Positions 1 through 6,976 of a stretch of DNA of 12,562 nucleotides are shown here, one piece after another. Position numbers and translations under genes: made by a program. The stretch comes from CAYPEK01 sp964409645 (GTDB lineage: Bacteria; UBP15; UBA6099), in the NCBI GenBank assembly GCA_964409645.1, contig CAYPEK010000120.1:1-12562 (forward strand), given 5' to 3'. Below the pieces are notes generated by a model. That model saw only the letters and a program-made list of their open reading frames with translations, had not been told where the DNA came from and ran no database searches. Every line of letters begins with the position of its first letter. Position 1 is the first letter of the stretch.

Positions 1-111
1 TCCTTTCCTATATTATATTTGGCCTGTCAAGTGCCACTTTTTCAGAGGTCTCTACATCTATATGAGAAACTCGGATATATTTGTACCGGAATCAAGGAAA
101 TAAACCAAAAT

Positions 112-147
112 CTTAAGTTCGTATATATGGAAAAGAAGAACTTGAAG
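112..147 (-). terminator. Possible weak terminator after the response regulator
   Basis: The arms AAGTTC (115-120) and GAACTT (138-143) pair perfectly, and the stem extends by three more pairs past a one-base bulge, with a loop of about 17 bases. Read on the minus strand, the stem is followed by ATTTTGGTTTATTT, a broken T tract. It lies just downstream of the regulator stop. The stem is A+T-rich and the loop long, so this is a weak candidate. The rest of bases 1-167 shows no gene. Confidence 0.3.
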
Positions 148-167
148 TGAATTAAACGATTTAAAAA

Positions 168-905
168 TCAAGTACAAAGAATTTTGCAAATCTCGTCAAC
201 GTCCAGAGGGTTTTCCATAGGGATTATTTTATTATGAGTCTGGTGATGATCGGCGAGTGAACGATTCAATTTATAAAAATCTGTTTCCATTAAAATTGAA
301 GCGGAAGTTCTGAGTTCGATGATTTCTTTAAATAGTTTTTGCCAGTTGGATTGAACGAATTTTGTGGTAATAATAAACAAATTGTAATTAATCGCGATAA
401 GTTTTTTTATAGCATTATTTGCGGAATTTGCTGTATGAATATGAAGCTCTTTTATTGAAAACCCGTCAGCAAGAGTATCCACATCGTCATCGTTTACTCC
501 GGCTATCAAAATAAGTTTCCCAATTTTTTGTATAGCGCCAAGCGTTTCATACAAACTGTCAAAATCGATGGGTTTCTGAATCACTCCGAACGCACCTTCC
601 TTAATCGCGGCTTTCTGTTTTTCGTCGATATCGAGTCCGGAACTTAGGATAATTTGCTGGTGAGGGTTTAGTAGTCGAATATTATTAAACGTCTCGATTC
701 CGTCTGTATCCGGCATTTTTACATCGAGAATGACTGCGTCGTAAGGATTTGATTTCAATTCATTTAACGCGGCCTCACCAGTCAGACAATATTCCGCGGC
801 GTATCCATCGGATTCAAGAATTTCTTTTAGCGTCTCACAGATGTCTTTGTCGTCATCGACTATCAGAACCTTCATGTTTTTCGGCAGAATTGTTTGCCCG
901 GTCAC
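168..905 (-). CDS. Response regulator with intact receiver plus degenerate second receiver-like domain
   Basis: This 245-residue cytoplasmic protein is the probable phosphorylation partner of the kinase encoded just upstream. Residues 11-125 form a canonical receiver: acidic pair D17/D18, phosphoacceptor D61 in ILDVKMPD, S88/S89 and K111 in QKP. Residues 130-243 again look like an alternating beta/alpha receiver fold (KLILIAG at its start, then LFIITTKF), but threonine stands where the phosphoacceptor aspartate should be. No DNA-binding, GGDEF, HD or methylesterase output is visible. The start is GTG: it overlaps the kinase stop (GTGA), and GGAGGTGA lies at the right distance inside the kinase's last codons. 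The alternative ATG at residue 11 (875) lacks a ribosome site. The receiver assignment is firm; the pseudo-receiver is inferred from secondary-structure pattern. The output could be protein-protein interaction or a phosphorelay step. Confidence 0.9.
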   Translation of the reverse strand: MTGQTILPKNMKVLIVDDDKDICETLKEILESDGYAAEYCLTGEAALNELKSNPYDAVILDVKMPDTDGIETFNNIRLLNPHQQIILSSGLDIDEKQKAAIKEGAFGVIQKPIDFDSLYETLGAIQKIGKLILIAGVNDDDVDTLADGFSIKELHIHTANSANNAIKKLIAINYNLFIITTKFVQSNWQKLFKEIIELRTSASILMETDFYKLNRSLADHHQTHNKIIPMENPLDVDEICKILCT

Positions 906-3895
906 TCAGTCACCTCCGGAAGAAATATTTTAAATCTTGCGCCGTGACTGTCGGATTCCACCGTTATCGTTCCTCCGTGTTTTTCAATTATCATTTTGAC
1001 GATTGATAGCCCGAATCCGATACCGTATGTTTTTGTTGTAAAAAGAGGCTCGAATATTTTATCTATATTTTCTTTTGCTATACCTGTTCCCGTATCGGAA
1101 ACAATAATATAAATCCCTTTCGAATCAACGAATGATTCATAGGACGCTTCTATTTTGATCGTGCCTCCATTTGGCATGGCCTGTATTGAATTACTGACTA
1201 AATTCTTAATGCATATCGTAATTTGCTGTCCGTCGATATGTGAATAAATGCCATCTGTAATATTAGTTTCCAATATTATATTTTTCGGAAATACAATTTC
1301 AGATATCACTTCTCGCAAAAAATTTGTAATATCGACATAATTCTTAATCGGTTCTTCCATCCTAGCGATATTCATAACGCTTCCGATAATTTTGGAAATG
1401 TCTTCAGCCCGCCGTTTAATTCTTGAAACCTCAACGGAAATACCCGATTCGTCGCTTCCTATTTTCTTGCTTAATAAATGGGCGGCGTTTGAGATTGTGT
1501 TGAGCGGATTTCTTATTTCGTGTGCGATACTTCCCGCGAACCGGCCAATTGCCGCTAAGCGCTCAGAAGTCAAAAGTTTCTCTTGAGCTCTTTTAAGCTC
1601 GTAAGTTCTGTCTTCGACAAGTTCTTCAAGGCGGTCCCTGTATTCTTCAAGCTCCTTACGTGCTTTTCGTCTTGATGTAATGTCTCTGCATAGTGTCAAA
1701 ATGCGAATGCCTTCAACTGTCTTTATGCATGCCGCATTGATTTCTATTGGTATGATTTCATCATCTGGGGTGATGTAATCGACTTCGAAGTTGTTTACAA
1801 AGCCTTGATCCATGCAAACGGCAATCACTTTTTTGCTTTTCTCAACGTCGTAATGTGCAGTCCAATCGGTAACGGTTTTCCCTATGATTTCTTCTATGGA
1901 TTTGCGGCCTGTCATACGTAAGTATTCTTGGTTGGCATCGACAACTCTTCCTACCTCATCGAGGATGATATAGCCCGTACCGGTAATGTTGACCAGAGTT
2001 CTGTATTTCTCTTCGCTGATTTGAAGAGCGCTGCTTGTTTTTTTTCTTTCCTGATCCAGAAGTATTTTTGCAATTTGATCCGCGACTTCGCCGGCAAACG
2101 AAATCTCGTCCTCTTTCCATACTCTATGATTTTCGGTATGTTCGAAGCTCACAACGCCTTTTAATTTTCCGTGAACGCGTATCGCCGAATCCAGAACCGA
2201 ATATATATTGTTCGGTATAAAATATGTTTCGTTGAATTCGTTTGTTTTGGGATCGTTCCGTGCGTCATCGGCATTCAAGGCGATTGATTCGGCGATGAAT
2301 TCAAAATAGTGGGGATAATCCGCCGACAGAAATATTAGATCGTCTGAATGCTCTCCGGTTTTCTTGTTGAATAAATCGTAACAACTGAGCTTATCTTCAT
2401 CATCCGTAAGAAGCCAGACCCCGGTTCTTTCGACATCCATCGCAACGCCGGCAATCTCATTGGTTCTCCGGATCGACGACTTGAGGCTTAATGAGGGTAA
2501 TTCCGGATCCGTCAGAAAGTCAGCTAATGCGACATGCTGCCTGCCGAACCTTTTTACACGTTCATCCTTTTCCTGCTCGACAAGTAATTTTTCCGTAATG
2601 TCCGTGAAAAAGCCGGTTATGCATTTCACACCGTCGAGTGCAATACTCATCGCCTTTATATCCGCGTAAAACAATGTTTTATCTTTTCTGATACAAGGGA
2701 TATTCGGCGCCAAATTAGTCTTATTAAGGCCTAACAGCCTGAAGTTCTTATGAATGAGGTCGAGTCGTTCCGGAGGGTGAATCATATCGATAGTTTTGCC
2801 GATAAGTTCTTCAATTTCGTATCCCAACATTCTGCCGATTGAATTGTTGGCGTACCGGATAATTCTTGTTTCCGCTTCCGCGACAAGTATCCCGTCCGTG
2901 GCGTTGTGAAAAATACTTCTGTAACGTTCTTCGCTTTTCTCGAGTTCTTCACTCAGCCGGATTCTTTCAATAGGGCCGCCGATCCTTGATGCGATAGCTT
3001 CGAGCGCGTCTCGGGACCACTCAGGCACTTCATCAGTAACATGCGATGCGATATTAAGAGACCCCACGATATTGCCGTCGTAATGAACCGGTATGATCGC
3101 AATTGCTTTTATATCCTCGATTTCCGGCGAGACATCAATGCTCTGCAGGAAATTCCTGTAATCCATATAAACGGGTTTCCCGGCCTGAATCAATTGAAAT
3201 TGGGGCGTATCCTCAGTGTAATAGCCGACTAAAGATATGAACTCTTCAGTAACTCCGGTGTAAGAAATCATCCTGATCGATCTGTCGAATTCATCCACGA
3301 TGTAGATGCCGCCGCAATCTAGTCCGGAGGCCTTGAGAGCGGCGTCAAGAATTTGGTTGAGCGCTTCACTTAAATTCGATGTTACAGTAAGAAAGTTTCC
3401 TAAATCGCGCTGGATTTTCAAAATCCTTTCGGCGCGTTTTATCTCTGTAATATCGAAAGCGGCGAATACCGTTCCGTCTTCACGGTTGGACAAATTCAAT
3501 TGCGCGCATCTAAGGGCTATATCGAGAATATCTCCGTTTTTTTTCTTCCATCTGGTTTCCGATGATGCGAATCTATCCAGATTCAGCATTCTTTGCACCG
3601 TATTGCCAACGCGCTGATACTCATCTTCACTTTCGTAAAGAAACCGCGAATCTCTTCCGGAAATCTCGGATGGATGATAACCCGTGATGCTTGAAAGCCT
3701 GTCGTTCACCCATCCGAACGTGCGGTTGTTTACTATCCCAATCCCGACCGGGATTGCTCGCAACATCGTAATTAATGTGCTTACAATCTCGCTGAATTCG
3801 GATTCCTGCTTCTCAAAATCATCATGAGTATGCTTAAGCTGTTCTCTCAGACTCCTGATTTTCGAAAGGAGCTTGTCTTCGTCGTGTATTTCCAA
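902..3895 (-). CDS. Soluble sensor histidine kinase, PAS-GAF-PAS-GAF-PAS-HisKA-HATPase
   Basis: This 997-residue kinase has no membrane segment, so it should sense cytoplasmic signals. The order seen is: coiled coil 8-40, PAS 42-155, GAF 160-315, PAS 322-440, GAF 450-615, PAS 625-742, coiled coil 742-780, HisKA 782-850 with phosphorylated H792 in AHEIRNPLN, and HATPase 885-995. The ATP site has N902 in the N box, DTGTGI at 934-939 and a G2 box reading GIGFGL from 958, slightly unlike the usual GTGLGL. GAF2 ends in a block (LDSAIRVHG to GVVSFEH) typical of GAF modules in multi-sensor kinases. The start is TTG, preceded by GGTGGG. No closer ATG precedes PAS1, and the next Met (44) would cut off the coiled coil. 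No heme, flavin or chromophore ligand can be assigned by eye. It is translationally coupled to the response regulator. Confidence 0.93.
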   Translation of the reverse strand: MEIHDEDKLLSKIRSLREQLKHTHDDFEKQESEFSEIVSTLITMLRAIPVGIGIVNNRTFGWVNDRLSSITGYHPSEISGRDSRFLYESEDEYQRVGNTVQRMLNLDRFASSETRWKKKNGDILDIALRCAQLNLSNREDGTVFAAFDITEIKRAERILKIQRDLGNFLTVTSNLSEALNQILDAALKASGLDCGGIYIVDEFDRSIRMISYTGVTEEFISLVGYYTEDTPQFQLIQAGKPVYMDYRNFLQSIDVSPEIEDIKAIAIIPVHYDGNIVGSLNIASHVTDEVPEWSRDALEAIASRIGGPIERIRLSEELEKSEERYRSIFHNATDGILVAEAETRIIRYANNSIGRMLGYEIEELIGKTIDMIHPPERLDLIHKNFRLLGLNKTNLAPNIPCIRKDKTLFYADIKAMSIALDGVKCITGFFTDITEKLLVEQEKDERVKRFGRQHVALADFLTDPELPSLSLKSSIRRTNEIAGVAMDVERTGVWLLTDDEDKLSCYDLFNKKTGEHSDDLIFLSADYPHYFEFIAESIALNADDARNDPKTNEFNETYFIPNNIYSVLDSAIRVHGKLKGVVSFEHTENHRVWKEDEISFAGEVADQIAKILLDQERKKTSSALQISEEKYRTLVNITGTGYIILDEVGRVVDANQEYLRMTGRKSIEEIIGKTVTDWTAHYDVEKSKKVIAVCMDQGFVNNFEVDYITPDDEIIPIEINAACIKTVEGIRILTLCRDITSRRKARKELEEYRDRLEELVEDRTYELKRAQEKLLTSERLAAIGRFAGSIAHEIRNPLNTISNAAHLLSKKIGSDESGISVEVSRIKRRAEDISKIIGSVMNIARMEEPIKNYVDITNFLREVISEIVFPKNIILETNITDGIYSHIDGQQITICIKNLVSNSIQAMPNGGTIKIEASYESFVDSKGIYIIVSDTGTGIAKENIDKIFEPLFTTKTYGIGFGLSIVKMIIEKHGGTITVESDSHGARFKIFLPEVTE
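910..917 (-). promoter_or_regulatory. Ribosome binding site that fixes the GTG start of the response regulator
   Basis: GGAGGTGA lies within the last codons of the kinase gene (Glu-Val-Thr-Glu-stop). Its GGAGG core is seven bases ahead of the GTG at 905. With the GTGA overlap this implies coupled translation of kinase and regulator. Confidence 0.75.
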
Positions 3896-3916
3896 AATCC
3901 CACCGTTTGTATCTGG

Positions 3917-3963
3917 ATTATATGAATGCTATAGAGTTATAGTACAAGAATTAAAAACTTCAA
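3917..3963 (-). promoter_or_regulatory. Candidate promoter for the kinase/regulator operon
   Basis: On the minus strand a -35-like TTGAAG (3958-3963) is followed after 16 bases by TATAAC (3936-3941). A second perfect -10, TATAAT, sits at 3917-3922 closer to the TTG start, with a poorer upstream TTGTAC (3942-3947) 19 bases away. Either could drive the operon. The region is A+T-rich, so chance matches are easy. Confidence 0.4.
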
Positions 3964-4093
3964 AAATACTCAACAATTATTACATATTATACAATCAAAA
4001 TCGGCATTTTGTTGTCCTGCAAGAATAAATACTATCGAATGTCTGAAGACTGCGGACTGAATATTCGACTTAACAAAGGTTTTACATTTTCTA

Positions 4094-4122
4094 TTGATAC
4101 GTTTCCTTGCTGTGGTAATAAT
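4094..4122 (+). promoter_or_regulatory. Candidate promoter of the secreted-protein gene
   Basis: TTGATA (4094-4099) and AATAAT (4117-4122) are separated by 17 bases, giving an expected transcript start near 4129 and a leader of about 30 bases before the ATG at 4159. The -10 is overlapped by a palindrome described separately. Confidence 0.45.
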
Positions 4123-4129
4123 CATTACC
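4114..4129 (+). promoter_or_regulatory. Palindromic operator-like site overlapping the -10, Fur-box-like
   Basis: GGTAAT-AATC-ATTACC is a perfect 6+6 inverted repeat covering the proposed -10. Aligned by eye, 4111-4129 agrees with the classical Fur consensus GATAATGATAATCATTATC at 14 of 19 positions, with most mismatches in the left half. Its position would allow repression. Identification of the regulator is inference; any dimeric repressor could use it. Confidence 0.35.
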
Positions 4130-4158
4130 GAAATATTGGGCGGAGGGAAAACGGAGAG

Positions 4159-5865
4159 ATGAAAAAGGACTTATTCTCGATTGCATCGATCATCGTATTG
4201 ATTTTTGGTTTAAGCACAACGCTTATAAAATCGGAGGAAACTGCTTGTATCGAGGATTGTGCACAAACGAAAGGCTTTTTATGTGAAAATGGTAAATGCG
4301 TGATGCCGTCGTTATACGGTGCTCCAAAGTGGACCCTTCCTGATGATCCGAGAGCAAAAGGGACGTCGCTTGCCGAGAAAGCGGCGTATTTCGAGGCAAT
4401 CTCATCGCGATTGCATGTTAACCCGAAATTGAAGTGGATGTCGGATGTTCTGCTTGCGTGCAAACCGGGAGAATGCGCTGAAGGCCAGCAGCCCATTTGC
4501 CGATCCTGCATGGAACCGGCGGTTCCCGAGGAAACGGCCACAATGAATGACGTGGTCGAATGGGGAACCGGAGAGAATGACGGATTGTTTAACGCCGGAT
4601 TGCCGCTTGCGGCTGAGTCGTTCAGGTACGCCGTCACAAAAGACCCAGAAGCGTTAAAAATGGTTAAGCTGCTCATGGACGGCGAAGTGATACGAATGAA
4701 GATCACGGGCGTGCCGGGAGTCTTCACGCGGCAGTATATCCCTCCGGATGTTCCGGGAATAAAATGCCCGGATAATCCCAAAGCCTACACGCTGTCTTTA
4801 GATAAGACCGATAATTACTGGGTTCAGATAAGAGATGATGGCTGTGCGTGGTATGTGGACCCGAAAACAAAAGAATGGGTGAAGGCCGATAATTGCGGAC
4901 TGGATGAGTTCAAGGGATGGTGCCGGCTGGATAATGTGAGCAAAGACGAATACAGCGGCCATATTTTTGGGCTGGGAGTGGCGGTCAAGCTCGTTGACGA
5001 TCCTGAGGTGCAGGCTGAAGCGAAGGACCTCCTATTAAAATTCGGGAGACATCTGACAAAAAATGTTTTGAACATAATTGAATGGGACGGCAGGGTAACT
5101 GAGCACGGCAGATTCAATCCGTTCGGGGTGTTCGATTATCCGGGGTTCAATGCGGCGATGGCCATGAGTTTCATGAAAGTTGCGTCCGAAGCAACGGGAG
5201 ACCCTGAAATAACAGATTTTTATGAAAGATGCATGTTGTTAAAAGGTAACAATAAGTCTTGTCCGAAGCAATTGAGAGTATTGAGAGAGCCTTTTTATGA
5301 TTTCCTGAACTATCCCGGGTTATACATAGGGCGGGAAGGGTGCCGGTCTAATTACAACAATATATCGATGCACATGTTAAGCATGTTCAATCTGATATGG
5401 TATGAGCGAGACCCTGAGTTGAAGGGGATATTCCAGAAGAGTCTCGATGAGGATGTTGTGAGAGCGAAGAATCAGCCGCGTGCGATCATAGGCCAGAACA
5501 ACTCATTTTTCGATTTTGTCTGGGCGTCGCAAAAAAAACTGGGGCCCGGCTCTGACGGACCGGCATACGAAGCGGTGGAAAACGGAATACGTATGCTGCG
5601 GCAATTCCCCGAAAGAAAATTTACGCCGGAAATAAGGTGCACGCCTGAGATTTGTTCGAATTACTGCCAAAACAGATTTGACAACTATGTAAGCAACAAG
5701 CCGAGAGAGATCGCGGACAGATGCACGAGTATGTTTGTGTGGTGGTGGGACCCGTATTCGAACGAGGAATGCAGCATGAACAAGCGGTATATCTCGTCGC
5801 CTCAGGACTATCTGCTTGCATACTGGATGGGACGTTATTTCGGATTTATTGATGAAAAAATGTGA
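4159..5865 (+). CDS. Predicted secreted cysteine-rich protein with alpha-hairpin (alpha/alpha toroid-like) repeats
   Basis: I do not recognise a named family. The 568-residue protein starts with an N-terminal signal sequence (MKKD, then a hydrophobic stretch at about 5-23); there is no lipobox, so it should be exported and released. The mature part holds 20 cysteines, including a tight N-terminal cluster at 30, 34, 42 and 47, pairs at 101/106 and 114/117, and a late group at 494, 499, 503. This suggests many disulfides outside the cytoplasm. Helical segments recur, each turning at a DPE motif (162-164, 281-283, 348-350, 418-420), as in alpha/alpha barrel glycan-active enzymes; that fold is inference. 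Catalytic residues cannot be assigned. The frame is open back to 4009, but ATG 4159 is preferred: GGAGGG and GGAG precede it, and an earlier start would bury the signal peptide and run through the promoter. It is divergent from the kinase operon. Confidence 0.85.
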   Translation: MKKDLFSIASIIVLIFGLSTTLIKSEETACIEDCAQTKGFLCENGKCVMPSLYGAPKWTLPDDPRAKGTSLAEKAAYFEAISSRLHVNPKLKWMSDVLLACKPGECAEGQQPICRSCMEPAVPEETATMNDVVEWGTGENDGLFNAGLPLAAESFRYAVTKDPEALKMVKLLMDGEVIRMKITGVPGVFTRQYIPPDVPGIKCPDNPKAYTLSLDKTDNYWVQIRDDGCAWYVDPKTKEWVKADNCGLDEFKGWCRLDNVSKDEYSGHIFGLGVAVKLVDDPEVQAEAKDLLLKFGRHLTKNVLNIIEWDGRVTEHGRFNPFGVFDYPGFNAAMAMSFMKVASEATGDPEITDFYERCMLLKGNNKSCPKQLRVLREPFYDFLNYPGLYIGREGCRSNYNNISMHMLSMFNLIWYERDPELKGIFQKSLDEDVVRAKNQPRAIIGQNNSFFDFVWASQKKLGPGSDGPAYEAVENGIRMLRQFPERKFTPEIRCTPEICSNYCQNRFDNYVSNKPREIADRCTSMFVWWWDPYSNEECSMNKRYISSPQDYLLAYWMGRYFGFIDEKM

Positions 5866-5903
5866 TTGTATAGAAACCGTTCGTATTCGAACCGGCGGGG
5901 CCA

Positions 5904-5912
5904 TGATATAAT
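5904..5912 (+). promoter_or_regulatory. Extended -10 promoter giving a leaderless channel mRNA
   Basis: TGATATAAT is a perfect extended -10 element, and no good -35 is seen. Counting from the -10, transcription should start at about 5919-5921, which is the ATG (5921) of the channel gene. No Shine-Dalgarno sequence precedes that ATG. An imperfect hairpin, GTTCG-TATT-CGAAC (5879-5892), lies just upstream, where an activator or the end of the previous transcript could sit. Confidence 0.5.
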
Positions 5913-5920
5913 ATTCACCA

Positions 5921-6970
5921 ATGTCGATTAATCGAAAGACAACAATTTTCAGTGATTTGTTTTCACGCGTCAGATTGCCTTTGGTTATGCTGATCGGAGT
6001 TTTTGCCGCCGGAGTGCTCGGATACAAAATTATAGGGTGGCACGAATGGAGCCTTCTTAAATGCGCTTACATGACGGTGATTACTCTTACCACGGTCGGA
6101 TACGAAGATGTTCTCGGCGTTGGCAAGAACACGGCGGCGACTATTTTTACGATGTGCCTGATTATTGCGGGAATGGGAGTTGTGCTGTATTGCGTTTCCA
6201 CAATCACGGCATTTTTTGTTGAAGGCGGCATGAAGCAAATCTTCAAGGAGCACAAAATGACGGATAAGATATCTCATCTCAACGGCCATGTGATAATTGC
6301 CGGCGTAGGCGGAACAGGTGAGTATTGCGTTGAAGAAATCCACAGGTCCGGCATGCCTTTCGTTGTGATAGAAACAAAGCTGGAAAGCATTCAGAAATTG
6401 AGCGAGAAATTCGGAGAGATTTTATACATACACGGAGATGCCACGGAAGACGACAATTTGATGAAGGCGGGGATCGACAGGGCGATGGGGGTCGTTGCGT
6501 GCCTTTCGAACGACAAGGACAATCTATATCTGACTGTAACGGCGAGGACGCTGAACCAGAGCCTGAAGATCGTAGCTCGTGGAATTGCGCCTGAAATAAG
6601 AGAGAAGCTCACGAGAATCGGCGCAAATTATGTCGTATCGCCGAACATGATCGGCGGGTTGAGAATGGCGTCGGAGATGATCCGCCCGACGGTGGTATCG
6701 TTTCTTGACAGGATGCTGCGCGCAAAAGACGAATCGGTGCGAGTCGGCGAAATAACCGTGCAACCCGGATCATACATCGATGGAAAAACGATAGGTGAGT
6801 CGGACATATACGAGAAGACGGGACTTCTTGTCATGGCTGTTCTTGATGTGCGATCCTCTGAATTCGAGTATAATCCGGCCGGCTCGTATAAGTTGGAAGG
6901 CGGCGATGTGATAATCGTTGTCGGAGAAATATCGTCGATAGAAAAATTGAAAAAACTCGCGGAACAGTAA
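5921..6970 (+). CDS. Two-transmembrane potassium channel with C-terminal RCK (TrkA-N/TrkA-C) domain
   Basis: This is a 349-residue MthK-type potassium channel of the inner membrane. It has TM1 at about 20-38, a pore helix at 43-57, a selectivity filter T58-V59-G60-Y61-E62-D63 and TM2 at 72-99. The RCK domain follows: a Rossmann nucleotide site with G128-x-G130-x-x-G133, and E151 at the end of the second strand (acidic, as in NAD-type sites), then HGDATED at 171. A TrkA-C ligand domain fills about 265-349. The filter is odd: the usual GYGD reads GYED, so the outer glycine is glutamate. M113, at the linker/RCK boundary, has a perfect internal ribosome site. The ATG at 5921 has no ribosome site and seems leaderless. 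It probably controls potassium flux in response to a cytoplasmic ligand. The gene meets the HDOD gene tail to tail, six bases apart. Confidence 0.93.
   Translation: MSINRKTTIFSDLFSRVRLPLVMLIGVFAAGVLGYKIIGWHEWSLLKCAYMTVITLTTVGYEDVLGVGKNTAATIFTMCLIIAGMGVVLYCVSTITAFFVEGGMKQIFKEHKMTDKISHLNGHVIIAGVGGTGEYCVEEIHRSGMPFVVIETKLESIQKLSEKFGEILYIHGDATEDDNLMKAGIDRAMGVVACLSNDKDNLYLTVTARTLNQSLKIVARGIAPEIREKLTRIGANYVVSPNMIGGLRMASEMIRPTVVSFLDRMLRAKDESVRVGEITVQPGSYIDGKTIGESDIYEKTGLLVMAVLDVRSSEFEYNPAGSYKLEGGDVIIVVGEISSIEKLKKLAEQ
6245..6259 (+). promoter_or_regulatory. Internal ribosome site and ATG for a free RCK subunit
   Basis: AAGGAG (6245-6250) is six bases ahead of an in-frame ATG (6257-6259, M113). This start would give a 237-residue soluble RCK protein beginning just before the Rossmann motif. 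In MthK of Methanothermobacter a known internal start at Met107 does exactly this and supplies four extra RCK subunits to the gating ring. AAG GAG also encodes Lys-Glu, so coincidence is possible. Confidence 0.5.
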
Positions 6971-6976
6971 GCCTGT

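Noticed and set aside
20..35. Sigma-54-like TTGGC...TGCC spacing (GG and GC ten bases apart) on the plus strand
   Set aside because: It points into the 3' end of a minus-strand operon with no gene to serve, and the -12 element is imperfect.
4009..4158. Fifty-codon upstream extension of the secreted-protein frame
   Set aside because: It would place the signal peptide inside the protein and covers the best promoter and palindrome; ATG 4159 has nearby ribosome sites.
4125..4781. Open frame of 218 codons antisense to the secreted-protein gene
   Set aside because: It lies wholly opposite a well-supported gene, shows no domain pattern and has no ribosome site or promoter of note.
5503..6027. Open frame of 174 codons on the minus strand across the gap before the channel gene
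   Set aside because: It overlaps the ends of two real genes, is rich in Arg and Pro as expected of an antisense shadow, and matches no family.
6971..6976. Search for a shared terminator between the convergent channel and HDOD genes
   Set aside because: Only six bases separate the stops and no hairpin with a T tract is visible around them.
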